Assembly (NCBI GenBank): GCA_003347645.1 | Contig: QDFX01000011.1 | Span: forward strand, 1 to 64,000 | Source: Rhizobiaceae bacterium CPCC 101076 | GTDB lineage: Bacteria; Pseudomonadota; Alphaproteobacteria; Rhizobiales; Methylopilaceae | DNA length: 64,000 bases | Reading direction: 5' to 3' | Shown: positions 25,369 through 33,733 of the stretch, one piece after another | How positions within the stretch are numbered: the first letter of the stretch is position 1 | Layout of the letters: each line of letters starts with the position of its first letter | The notes under the pieces: model-generated | Told to the model about the DNA's origin: nothing | Seen by the model: only the letters and a program-made list of their open reading frames with translations | Database searches by the model: none | Program-made: the position numbers and the translations under genes

Positions 25369-26700
25369 TCAGCTTTCCCGGAAGCTTCGTGCGAGCTGGT
25401 CCGTGAGCGGCTTCAGTACATAAGACAGCATCGTTCGGTTGCCTGTCGAAATGAACGCTTCGACCGGCATGCCGGGAACAGCCTTCAAGCCGTTCTTGGA
25501 CAGATCGTCCGATGAGAAGGCGAGCCGGACGAGATAGTACGATACCTGGGTGCGTTGGTCGTGCTCCAGATCGGCCGAGATGCGGGATACGCGGCCGTTG
25601 ATCTCGGGTGTAGTGCCACGGTCGAACGCCGAAAAATGCAGCGTAGCGGCTTGACCGACATACATCCGGTCGATGTCAGTCGGCGACACTCGCGCTTCGA
25701 CCGTCAGAGCGTCGAGGTCCGGCACGATCTGCATCAGAACCTCGCCAGCCGCGATCACCCCGCCGACGGTATGAACCGCGAGCTGATGCACGATGCCATC
25801 CCGTGGGGCCCGGATGGCGATCCGCTTTAGGGATTCCTCGGCAGCGATGCGGCGTTCGGCGAGTTCTCCAAGCTTGGACTGCGCTTCGCGGATATCGCGC
25901 GCCACCTCACTTTTGAGATCTTGGTCGATCTGCAGGATCTGGAGTTCCGTCTCCGTGACCTTTCCCTTGGCTGAGGCTGCGGAGGCTATCAGCGCACCAC
26001 GCTCTCCGCCGATCCTGGTCGCATCGCGTTCGAGCTGGCTGACGCGCTGGATCGGGATCAGGTTCTTCTTCCAGAGTTCCCTTACTCCCGTCAGTTCCTT
26101 CTGGACGAATTCGACCTCCCGCGCCTTGGCGTCGATCTGGGCTTCGATGCCTCCGATTTCCTCGTGTAGCTGGTTGATGCGTTCCCGCAGCTGCGAAATC
26201 TTACTGTCGCGGACGGTCCTTCGGGTATCGAAGACCACCCGTTCGCCATTGATGCTCTCGGCGATTTCGTCCTCCGATTGTCGATCGAGCAGGCTTTGCG
26301 GAAAGCTGATGCTGTCTTTGCCGTCCCGCTCGGCCTGAAGGCGCGCAAGCCGGGCGTCGTACTGGTCCATGCTTTTGACGACCACCGCCAGATTGGCTTT
26401 CGTGACCGTCGCGTCCAGTCGAACCAGTTCGGTTCCCACTGAGACACGGTCTCCGTCCTTGACGAGAATTTCGCCGACGATTCCTCCTTCGAGGTGCTGG
26501 ACCTGCTTGACGCTCGATTCCACGACGAGAGTGCCGGGAGCGATGATCGCGCCGCTAAGGGTGAAGCCGGCGGCCAGTACTCCGACGGCACCGAACAGAA
26601 CCGCGGATAGCACGCCGCCGGCGATGAGCGTCTTGCGCAATGAGCGGAAGGACGAGAGTTGACGGATCATTCCGTCGTCGGAAAGGCGCGGCAGCATCAT
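25369..26700 (-). CDS. Type I secretion membrane-fusion protein (HlyD/PrtE/EexE-like)
   Basis: A 443-residue inner-membrane-anchored adaptor linking the ABC exporter to an outer-membrane channel. It has a short cytoplasmic N-terminus, one membrane helix (LIAGGVLSAVLFGAVGVLAAGF), a lipoyl-like barrel half (GTLVVESSVKQVQHLEGGIVGEILVKDGDRV), a long coiled-coil hairpin (residues ~95-290), the second barrel half (IRAPRDGIVHQLAVHTVGGVI) and a beta-barrel domain. It overlaps the ABC gene by 4 bases. No outer-membrane partner is adjacent; tolC at 55 kb is a candidate. By context it should export the two RTX alginate enzymes, as EexE does in Azotobacter. Confidence 0.92.
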   Translation of the reverse strand: MMLPRLSDDGMIRQLSSFRSLRKTLIAGGVLSAVLFGAVGVLAAGFTLSGAIIAPGTLVVESSVKQVQHLEGGIVGEILVKDGDRVSVGTELVRLDATVTKANLAVVVKSMDQYDARLARLQAERDGKDSISFPQSLLDRQSEDEIAESINGERVVFDTRRTVRDSKISQLRERINQLHEEIGGIEAQIDAKAREVEFVQKELTGVRELWKKNLIPIQRVSQLERDATRIGGERGALIASAASAKGKVTETELQILQIDQDLKSEVARDIREAQSKLGELAERRIAAEESLKRIAIRAPRDGIVHQLAVHTVGGVIAAGEVLMQIVPDLDALTVEARVSPTDIDRMYVGQAATLHFSAFDRGTTPEINGRVSRISADLEHDQRTQVSYYLVRLAFSSDDLSKNGLKAVPGMPVEAFISTGNRTMLSYVLKPLTDQLARSFRES

Positions 26701-28415
26701 GCGGCTCCTGCTGGTCTGAGCGGCACGGGTGTCGGCTTGAGGATTTTCGGCAGGACCTCCTCTTTCGGGCCGAACGGTCCGCCATGGCCGTCCTGCATGA
26801 AGAGGATCATGTCGACGCCGATCAGTGCGCTGGGTCTGTGAGCAATGACGACCACGATCGCGCCGCGAGTTCGGGCATCCAGGATAGCCTGAGTGAGCGC
26901 CTCCTCGCCCGCGGTGTCGAGGTTCGAGTTCGGCTCGTCGAGAACAACCAGGAACGGATCGCGATAGAGTGCTCGGGCAAGGCCGATGCGTTGGCGCTGG
27001 CCTCCCGAGAGCGACGCGCCGCTCTCTCCGATGACCGTCTGGTAGCCGCCGGGTAGATGAACGATCAGGTCGTGCACCCCTGCCGCCTTCGCCGCCGCGA
27101 TGACGTCAATTGCCTTGGCCTGCGGATCGAAGCGGCAGATGTTCTCCGCGATCGTGCCGTCCAGGAGTTCCACGTCCTGCGGCAGGTAGCCGACGTGACG
27201 GCCGAGTATGGATGGCGCGAACTGGTCGAGCGTCGCGCCATCGAGCCGGATCGAGCCGCGCGCAGGCGCCCAGACGCCGACGAGCGCCCGGGCCAGTGAT
27301 GACTTGCCGGATGCCGTCGGCCCGATAATGCCGAGCGCATTGCCGGCCCTGAGCTGGAATGAAGCGTCGCGGACCGCAAACGACGCCGCGCCGGGAGGTA
27401 CCACGCTGAGGTTCTCCACTCTCAGCCAGTTTTTCGGAGCGGGCAGTTCGACGGGTTCCGAGGCCTCGGGTATCGCATTGAGGAGGCCCTGAAGCCGCTT
27501 CCAACTCTGGCGGGCCGCAACGAACGAGCGCCATTGCGATATGGCGAGCTCCACGGGAGCCAGCGCACGTGCCATCAGGATCGATCCCGCGATCATGATG
27601 CCGCCGGTCGCATTCTGGTTGACGACGAGGTAGGCGCCCACCGCAAGGATGGCCGACTGCAGGAGCATGCGGACGGCCTTCGAGATCGAGCCATAGAAGC
27701 CGGTCACGTCGGAAAGCTTGCGCTGATCGTTGAGGAAGGCCTGGTTCGCCACGCTCCACATGGAAGCGACGGTGTCGACCATGCCCATCGCCTGCAGCGC
27801 CTCGGCATTGCGTCTCCCGGCTTCGGCGATGCGATTTCTGGCCGTCGCGGATCGTGCGGACGCTTGCGAAGGGGCGCGGCTGGCCGTGTCCGTCAGCACG
27901 GTGAGGCCTATCAATATCAGGGCGCCGACAAGTGCCGTGATGCCGATCAACGGATGGAACAGGAAGCAGATCAGTATGTACAGCGGCATCCATGGCAGAT
28001 CGAGCAATGCCGCTGGACCTATCGATGCCATGAAGCCGCGCACCTGATCGAGATCGCGCAGGGCGCCCATGCCGTCGCCGCTGGTCGCGCCGGGCGGAGC
28101 CGCGAGCAATGTCCCGACGATGCGCATGCCAACAAACTCGTCCATGCCCATGCTGATGCGCGCCAGGACACGGCTGCGGATCATGTCGAGCCCAGCCTGA
28201 AAACCGTAGAGAACGGCGGCGAATATCAGAAGCCCGAAAAGGGTTGGCAGACTGCGGCTCGGCAGGACGCGGTCATAAACCAACAGCATGAAGAAAGAGC
28301 CGGTCAGAAGCAGCAGATTGATGAAGCCGCTAAAAACGGCGATGGCGACGAAAGCGCTCTTGAAAGCGCCTAACGCCGCGCGAAGATGGTCCGGGCGATC
28401 CAAAGGTTCAGCCAT
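26697..28415 (-). CDS. Type I secretion ABC transporter (PrtD/EexD-like)
   Basis: A 572-residue fused permease-ATPase. The N-terminal membrane domain begins FVAIAVFSGFINLLLLTGSFFMLLVYDRVLPSRSLPTL, the PrtD-type opening, without a C39 peptidase domain. The nucleotide-binding domain has Walker A GPTASGKSSLA, signature LSGGQRQRIGLARALY and Walker B FLVVLDEPNSNLD. PrtD-type systems export RTX proteases, lipases and, in Azotobacter, AlgE epimerases. The gene is divergent from the RTX epimerase gene, with a 314-base shared promoter region, so the two are probably co-regulated. Confidence 0.94.
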   Translation of the reverse strand: MAEPLDRPDHLRAALGAFKSAFVAIAVFSGFINLLLLTGSFFMLLVYDRVLPSRSLPTLFGLLIFAAVLYGFQAGLDMIRSRVLARISMGMDEFVGMRIVGTLLAAPPGATSGDGMGALRDLDQVRGFMASIGPAALLDLPWMPLYILICFLFHPLIGITALVGALILIGLTVLTDTASRAPSQASARSATARNRIAEAGRRNAEALQAMGMVDTVASMWSVANQAFLNDQRKLSDVTGFYGSISKAVRMLLQSAILAVGAYLVVNQNATGGIMIAGSILMARALAPVELAISQWRSFVAARQSWKRLQGLLNAIPEASEPVELPAPKNWLRVENLSVVPPGAASFAVRDASFQLRAGNALGIIGPTASGKSSLARALVGVWAPARGSIRLDGATLDQFAPSILGRHVGYLPQDVELLDGTIAENICRFDPQAKAIDVIAAAKAAGVHDLIVHLPGGYQTVIGESGASLSGGQRQRIGLARALYRDPFLVVLDEPNSNLDTAGEEALTQAILDARTRGAIVVVIAHRPSALIGVDMILFMQDGHGGPFGPKEEVLPKILKPTPVPLRPAGAA

Positions 28416-28729
28416 CGTGGAAGGTCTTTTCCGCTCGCGTAAATGTTACTTCGTGCGAGCGATGGTGCTTCACTGAGACCGTCGAAATGCGTCGGTACAG
28501 CGTCTTTCTCAGGGAAAGACGATTGCTTTTTGACGTCCCTCCGATGTCGAAACTCGGACAACTTCGACCCGGAAAATGAGGACTTTGATGCTCGCTGCCC
28601 GCCATAATAGTTAATTGTGTCTTTACGCTGCCCAAGTTTTCAACAAGAATTTCAACCGGGGTGCGGTGATGGGATCGTGTCGCGACTTGTAGTCGTGACG
28701 CGCCCGAACAAATGCGGGCTGATGTCGTC
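28416..28729. promoter_or_regulatory. Divergent promoter region between exporter and RTX epimerase
   Basis: About 314 bases between divergent genes. It contains a perfect hairpin (28501-28508 with 28514-28521) followed by a short T run, and a TTAA-N7-TTTA sequence at 28611-28625 that differs by one base from the CtrA consensus. Promoter boxes cannot be assigned with confidence. Confidence 0.4.
28501..28521. repeat. Inverted repeat in the divergent promoter
   Basis: CGTCTTTC at 28501-28508 and GAAAGACG at 28514-28521 form a perfect 8-base stem with a 5-base loop. It could be an operator dyad or a leader hairpin; the TTTTT at 28527-28531 would also suit attenuation of rightward transcription. 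Confidence 0.4.
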
Positions 28730-31700
28730 ATGGCCGTTTTCAATGTTTTGGACTTCGGTGCGACCGCGAATGACGCCACTGACGACTCGCAGGCCATAAG
28801 GGACGCGATCAGCGCCGCCCGGGCCGCGGGCGGAGGAACGGTCTACATCCCGACCGGAACCTTCCTCGTCAGCGGCGATCCGACCAATCCCTCAAAAGGC
28901 GCGATCGAGCTTTATTCGAACATCACGCTGACCGGCGACGGTGCCGGGAATACGATCGTCAAGCTCGTCGACAACTTCGATCACCGCATCAACGGCATCG
29001 TCCGGACGACGCTCGACGAGGACGTGACCAACGTCACGATCTCGAACCTGACGATCGACGGCAACCGCGCGAACAATATCGAGCATCAGGCCGGCTTCAT
29101 CTGCGGCGTGAAGGCGGATTCAGGCGAGACCCAGTCCAACATCACGCTGAGTGGACTCGAGGTCAAGAATTGCAACGCCTACGGCATCAATCCGCACGAA
29201 ATCACCTACAACCTCGTCGTTGAGAACAGCGTCGCGCACGACAACGGCCTCGACGGCTTCGTGGCGGATTACGTTGTTGGCGGCGTCTACAGGAACAACG
29301 TCTCCTACGACAATGACCGCCACGGCTTCAACATCCAGAACAGCAGCAACGACATCCTGCTGGAGAACAACGAGGCCTATGGCAATGGCAGCGGCGCGAC
29401 CGGCGGTGCTGGCCTCGTCGTGCAGCGAAGCAACGTCTTTCCGGACGGCGAGGACACGATCCCCTGGGTGACCGACGTCCAAGTCGTCGGCGGCAGCTAT
29501 CACAACAACACCCGCGAAGGCATTCTCATAAAGCTCTCGGACAGCGTGACCGTCACGGGCGCCGATGTTTACGGGAACGCCAGGCAGGGCATCCGCATCG
29601 AGGGCGCCACCAATACGATCATCACCGCCAACGTGATCCACAACAATTCGCAGGAAGCGAACGGACAGTATGACGAGGTGAACATCCGCCTCAGGCTGGA
29701 CGATGTCGTCGACCCGCCGCGTACGTACTATTCCACCGACACCCAGATCGTCGACAACGAGATCTTTGCCGACGGCGTTATCCGGGCCCGCTACGGCATC
29801 CGCGAGGAAGTCACCAATTCGCCGGCCGGCAATCCTTCGGGGACTTCGCTGTCGGGCAATGTGATCTCCGGTACGACGGCCGGCGCGATCTCGGTTCCTG
29901 CGCAACCCGGCACGGCTGGCGACGACCAGATGTTCGGCACAACCGGCGCGGACCAGCTGGTCGGCCATGCAGGTAACGACACCTATACGGTCAACCACTC
30001 CGGCGACGTGGTGGTCGAGCAGCCGAATGAAGGAAACGACACGGTCCTGTCGTCGCTCAACCACACGCTCGCGGCGAACGTCGAAAACGTGACGCTGACG
30101 GGCACGGCGATCCGGGGCACCGGCAATGCGCTGAACAACACGCTGATCGGCAATGCGTCGGCGAACGAACTCGAAGGTCTCGACGGCACCGACATCCTCG
30201 ACGGCAAGGGCGGCGCCGACGACATGGACGGCGGCAACGGCAACGACACCTACTACGTGGACAATGTCGGCGACCTGATTACCGAGAGGGCCAATGCCGG
30301 TCTCGGCGGCATCGACACGGTCTTCTCGACGGTGAGTTACACGCTCGCCAACGAAGTCGAAAACCTGACCCTGCTCGGCACCGATCATTTGTCGGCGACT
30401 GGCAATACGGTCGCCAACACACTCGTCGGCAATTCCGGCAATAACACCCTCAACGGCTTGGGCGGCGCCGATACGATGCAGGGCGGTCTGGGTAACGACC
30501 TCTACTATGTCGACCACACTGGCGACGTCGTCACGGAGCTTGCCGGGGGCGGCACGGATTCGGTGCTGAGTTCACTGACCTATACGCTCGGCGCGAATGT
30601 CGAGAACCTGACCCTGACCGGGACGCTCGATCGCGACGGTACGGGCAATGGCCTTGCGAACGTCATCGTCGGCAACGCGGCGATCAACAGACTGAGGGGC
30701 GAGGGGGGCAACGACACGCTCGAGGGCGGACTCGGCGCCGACCAGCTTTATGGCGGCGAGGGCAACGACACGTTCATCCTCCGCAAGGGCGAGTTCGGCG
30801 GCGACGTCATCGAGGACTTCGCCGGTAACGGCGCGGCCGAGGGCGACAAGCTCGTCTTCACGGGCTTCAGCGCAGCCGCGGTCCTGATCGGCCTCGAAGA
30901 CGGCTTCTGGATGGTCAAGGACGGCGCCCACGAAGAGGTGTTCCGTCTGAAATCGCCCACCGGCACGATCGCCTCGCTGCATTCGAGCGACTTCGAGGGC
31001 GTGGCCGCAGCTCCGAGCACGCCCAATACGCCGCCGGTCGCGTCGCCAACGGGTAATTCCGCCTCCGGCAACGAGGATACGACGATCACCGGAACCGTGC
31101 CCGCCGGCGCGGACACGGAAGGCGGCCCGCTCACATATGAGCTCGTCGCACCGGTTCCCGGGCTGACACTCAATGCGAATGGAAGCTTCAGCTACATTCC
31201 TGCGGCCAACTTCAACGGCAGCACGGTTTTCCAGTATCAGGTCGTCGACTCTCTCGGCGCCATCAGCAGGCCTACGAACTTCACGATCAGCGTCGCGCCG
31301 GTCGCCGACGCTCCGGTCGCCGCGGCAACCGGCAATGCCGTTTCAGGAAACGAGGACACGACCGTCGCGGGCAGCGTTCCGGTCGGCTCTGATGCCGACG
31401 GCGGGACGCTTACCTATAGCTTGGTCGCTCCTGTCACCGGGCTGACATTCAATCCGAACGGCACGTTCTCGTATGTGCCGGCAGCTAATGCCAACGGTGC
31501 GGTGGCGTTCCAGTATCGCGTCGTCGACAGCACCGGCCTCACCAGCGCACCTCAGACCTTCACCATCACCGTCAACCCGGTGAACGATGCGCCGACGGCT
31601 TCCTCCTCGGGAAATTCCGCCTCCGGCGTCCAGAACACGACGATCACCGGCACCGTGCCCGCGGGCTCGGATGTCGAGGCGGGGCCGCTGACCTATGCGC

Positions 31701-33133
31701 TCGTCGCGCCGGTGGCGGGACTGACCTTCAACCCGAATGGCAGCTTCTCGTACGCGGCCAGCACGGCCGGAAACGTCTCGTTCTCCTACAGGGTAATTGA
31801 TGCCCAGGGCGCGCAAAGCGCACCCCAGACCTTCGGCATCACCGTCACGGCGGCCGCGAACCAGCCGCCGGTTCCGTCCAGCACGGGCAACACAGTATCC
31901 GGCAACGAGGACACGCTGATCACCGGCACCATCCCGACTGGTTCGGACCCCAATGGCAATACGCCGCTGACCTATCAGCTCGTGGCTCCGGTCGCGGGTC
32001 TGACATTGAATCCCAATGGATCCTTCACCTACCAGCCGGCAGCAAATGCCAACGGCACGGTGTCGTTCCAGTACCGCGTCGTGGACTCCCTCGGCCTCCC
32101 GAGTGTCGGGGTGCAGACATTCGCCATCGTGATTGCGGCCGTGAATGATGCGGCGGCGGCGGCGGCGGCGGGCAATTCGGTGACGGGCAACGAAGACACC
32201 ACGATTACGGGCACGATCCCGGCGGGCTCGGATGTCGAAGGCAGTGCGCTGACCTACAGCCTCGTTTCGCCGGTCTCCGGTTTGACGCTCAATGCGAACG
32301 GCACGTTCAGCTATGTGCCCGCTCCCGATTTCAACGGCGCGGTTTCCTTCCAGTATCAAGTCGCGGATTCCGCCGGCCTGAAGAGTTCCGCACAGGGGTT
32401 CACGATTAATGTTCTGCCCGTCGACGAGCCTCCGACCGGCGGTCTGACGATCGTCGGAACCAGGAGCGCCGACACGTTGAGGGGAGGCGCCGGGAACGAC
32501 TCGATCGACGGCAATCACGGCTCAGACTCGATGTATGGCGGTGCCGGCAACGACACCTATTACACCGATGCGTCGGGAGACCGGGTCTTCGAGCTCGCCA
32601 ATGAAGGTTTCGATACGGTGTACACCACGGCGAGCCACACATTGGTCGCCGGTTCTCATGTCGAGGCGGTCATCGCTACCGGCACCAGCGCCGTCACCCT
32701 GACCGGCAATGAACTCGCGAATTCGCTCAGCGGAAACGCCGCTAACAACTCGCTTTCCGGCGGAGGCGGGAACGACGTCCTCAAAGGCGGGCAGGGCACC
32801 GACAGCCTGACGGGTGGAGCGGGACTCGACCAGTTCGTGTTCAATACGGCGCTCGGCGCTTCCAATGTCGACAAGGTGAAGGACTTCAATGTCAACGACG
32901 ACACGATCGTCCTTGATGACGTGATTTTTACCGCTCTCGTACCAGGTGGCCTCGCCGTGGCTGCCTTCGTCACAGGCACCAATGCGGCTGATGCACTTGA
33001 TCGTGTCATCTATGACAAAAACACCGGTGCACTGTTTTACGATGCGGACGGAATTGGCACCCAGCAGCAGATAAAGTTCGCGGAACTAAGCAAGAATCTT
33101 GCTCTTACCGCATCTGATTTCCTCATCATCTGA
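28730..33133 (+). CDS. Secreted RTX mannuronan C5-epimerase-like protein (AlgE A-module)
   Basis: A 1467-residue protein without Sec signal. MAVFNVLDFGA at 28730 matches the start of Azotobacter AlgE modules. Residues 1-~390 are a parallel beta-helix A-module: FGATANDATDDSQAIRDAI, SVAHDNGLDGFVADY, DNDRHGFN and EGILIKL are retained. Tyr151 and His156 match AlgE4 Y149 and H154, but residue 154 is Asn where AlgE4 has the essential Asp152 (NPHE for DPHE). RTX-type repeats follow (~395-730), then five ~95-residue cadherin-like repeats (~765-1235), more GGxGxD repeats and a C-terminal signal ending LTASDFLII. It probably acts on alginate outside the cell after type I export; catalytic competence is doubtful because of Asn154. 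Confidence 0.88.
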   Translation: MAVFNVLDFGATANDATDDSQAIRDAISAARAAGGGTVYIPTGTFLVSGDPTNPSKGAIELYSNITLTGDGAGNTIVKLVDNFDHRINGIVRTTLDEDVTNVTISNLTIDGNRANNIEHQAGFICGVKADSGETQSNITLSGLEVKNCNAYGINPHEITYNLVVENSVAHDNGLDGFVADYVVGGVYRNNVSYDNDRHGFNIQNSSNDILLENNEAYGNGSGATGGAGLVVQRSNVFPDGEDTIPWVTDVQVVGGSYHNNTREGILIKLSDSVTVTGADVYGNARQGIRIEGATNTIITANVIHNNSQEANGQYDEVNIRLRLDDVVDPPRTYYSTDTQIVDNEIFADGVIRARYGIREEVTNSPAGNPSGTSLSGNVISGTTAGAISVPAQPGTAGDDQMFGTTGADQLVGHAGNDTYTVNHSGDVVVEQPNEGNDTVLSSLNHTLAANVENVTLTGTAIRGTGNALNNTLIGNASANELEGLDGTDILDGKGGADDMDGGNGNDTYYVDNVGDLITERANAGLGGIDTVFSTVSYTLANEVENLTLLGTDHLSATGNTVANTLVGNSGNNTLNGLGGADTMQGGLGNDLYYVDHTGDVVTELAGGGTDSVLSSLTYTLGANVENLTLTGTLDRDGTGNGLANVIVGNAAINRLRGEGGNDTLEGGLGADQLYGGEGNDTFILRKGEFGGDVIEDFAGNGAAEGDKLVFTGFSAAAVLIGLEDGFWMVKDGAHEEVFRLKSPTGTIASLHSSDFEGVAAAPSTPNTPPVASPTGNSASGNEDTTITGTVPAGADTEGGPLTYELVAPVPGLTLNANGSFSYIPAANFNGSTVFQYQVVDSLGAISRPTNFTISVAPVADAPVAAATGNAVSGNEDTTVAGSVPVGSDADGGTLTYSLVAPVTGLTFNPNGTFSYVPAANANGAVAFQYRVVDSTGLTSAPQTFTITVNPVNDAPTASSSGNSASGVQNTTITGTVPAGSDVEAGPLTYALVAPVAGLTFNPNGSFSYAASTAGNVSFSYRVIDAQGAQSAPQTFGITVTAAANQPPVPSSTGNTVSGNEDTLITGTIPTGSDPNGNTPLTYQLVAPVAGLTLNPNGSFTYQPAANANGTVSFQYRVVDSLGLPSVGVQTFAIVIAAVNDAAAAAAAGNSVTGNEDTTITGTIPAGSDVEGSALTYSLVSPVSGLTLNANGTFSYVPAPDFNGAVSFQYQVADSAGLKSSAQGFTINVLPVDEPPTGGLTIVGTRSADTLRGGAGNDSIDGNHGSDSMYGGAGNDTYYTDASGDRVFELANEGFDTVYTTASHTLVAGSHVEAVIATGTSAVTLTGNELANSLSGNAANNSLSGGGGNDVLKGGQGTDSLTGGAGLDQFVFNTALGASNVDKVKDFNVNDDTIVLDDVIFTALVPGGLAVAAFVTGTNAADALDRVIYDKNTGALFYDADGIGTQQQIKFAELSKNLALTASDFLII
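31021..32430 (+). repeat. Five tandem ~285-bp repeats encoding cadherin-like domains
   Basis: Five consecutive units, each beginning near a GNSASGNEDTTITGT-like segment and containing LTYxLVAPVxGLTxNxNGSFSY and FQYRVVDSxG. They correspond to tandem-95/VCBS-like Ig-fold repeats found in bacterial adhesins. One unit (the third) lacks NED and is slightly shorter. They separate the RTX blocks of the epimerase-like protein. Confidence 0.8.
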
Positions 33134-33155
33134 TGCCGCGAATGCATCGATTGCC

Positions 33156-33179
33156 AAGGCCGCGATTGTTCGCGGCCTT
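33156..33179 (+). terminator. Terminator after the RTX epimerase gene
   Basis: AAGGCCGCG at 33156-33164 pairs with CGCGGCCTT at 33171-33179, with a 6-base loop, 23 bases beyond the stop, followed by a pyrimidine-rich stretch. Confidence 0.7.
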
Positions 33180-33733
33180 CTTCAATCCCGATGCTGTGCG
33201 CGATTGCGAAATCCAATTTGATGCATTTGGTCGCGCCGCCTCCAAACTCCTGCAGTTTAGCCACGATTATCGACCAAATTTTGAGGTTTGATATCGATGG
33301 TGCCCAAAAATTGGGCGACGCAATCGGCGCCTCAAGCGCACTTTGATTCGAAATCTCGAATAGCGACGATATCGCTAGTGTCAATACAAAATTTTATCTG
33401 TAAACACAATTTATAGTCGAGTGCCGTTGCGGTTAACCTTATGGTTAAATTTTGTTTAAATTTCGTGGTGATCTCTATAATCACGGTATATTCGATGTGT
33501 TGTTACCAGTATCATCAATAATTTCTTTTACTTGCTTCAAATCAGAATAGCATCACGTGGATTTGAACATGTTAATCTATAGCACTTTTGTGTTTAAACA
33601 TAAGCGCTTGTGAACAAACAACGTGCATTGCGTAGTGAAAACAGCGTGCTAGCGTAAAAATCTCTTGGAGCAATAGATGACGGATCGGGCGGTAGTCGGC
33701 TCATAAGTCATCTCTAGCAAAGGGGATTGCGCG
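33180..33733 (+). promoter_or_regulatory. AT-rich regulatory region upstream of the alginate operon
   Basis: About 550 bases with no gene. From about 33370 to 33660 the DNA is strikingly AT-rich against a GC-rich background, with TTTAAA palindromes, two GGTTAA copies 12 bases apart (33431 and 33443) and many A/T runs. This is the kind of spacer bound by Ros/MucR-type regulators in alphaproteobacteria (inference). algD is preceded by AAAGGGG. Confidence 0.55.
33445..33459 (+). promoter_or_regulatory. CtrA-like box TTAA-N7-TTAA
   Basis: TTAA-ATTTTGT-TTAA exactly matches the CtrA consensus spacing used in Caulobacter and Rhizobiales. It lies ~275 bases before algD. A chance match is plausible because the region is AT-rich. 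Confidence 0.35.

Noticed and set aside
29120-30517. A 465-residue open frame antisense to the RTX epimerase gene
   Set aside because: Val/Asp-rich mirror of the Asn/Gly/Asp repeats on the coding strand; no start signal or domain.
29900-32800. Regularly repeated DNA that could look like a CRISPR or satellite array
   Set aside because: The repeats are in frame, encode RTX and cadherin-like domains, vary at third positions and lack spacer/repeat structure.
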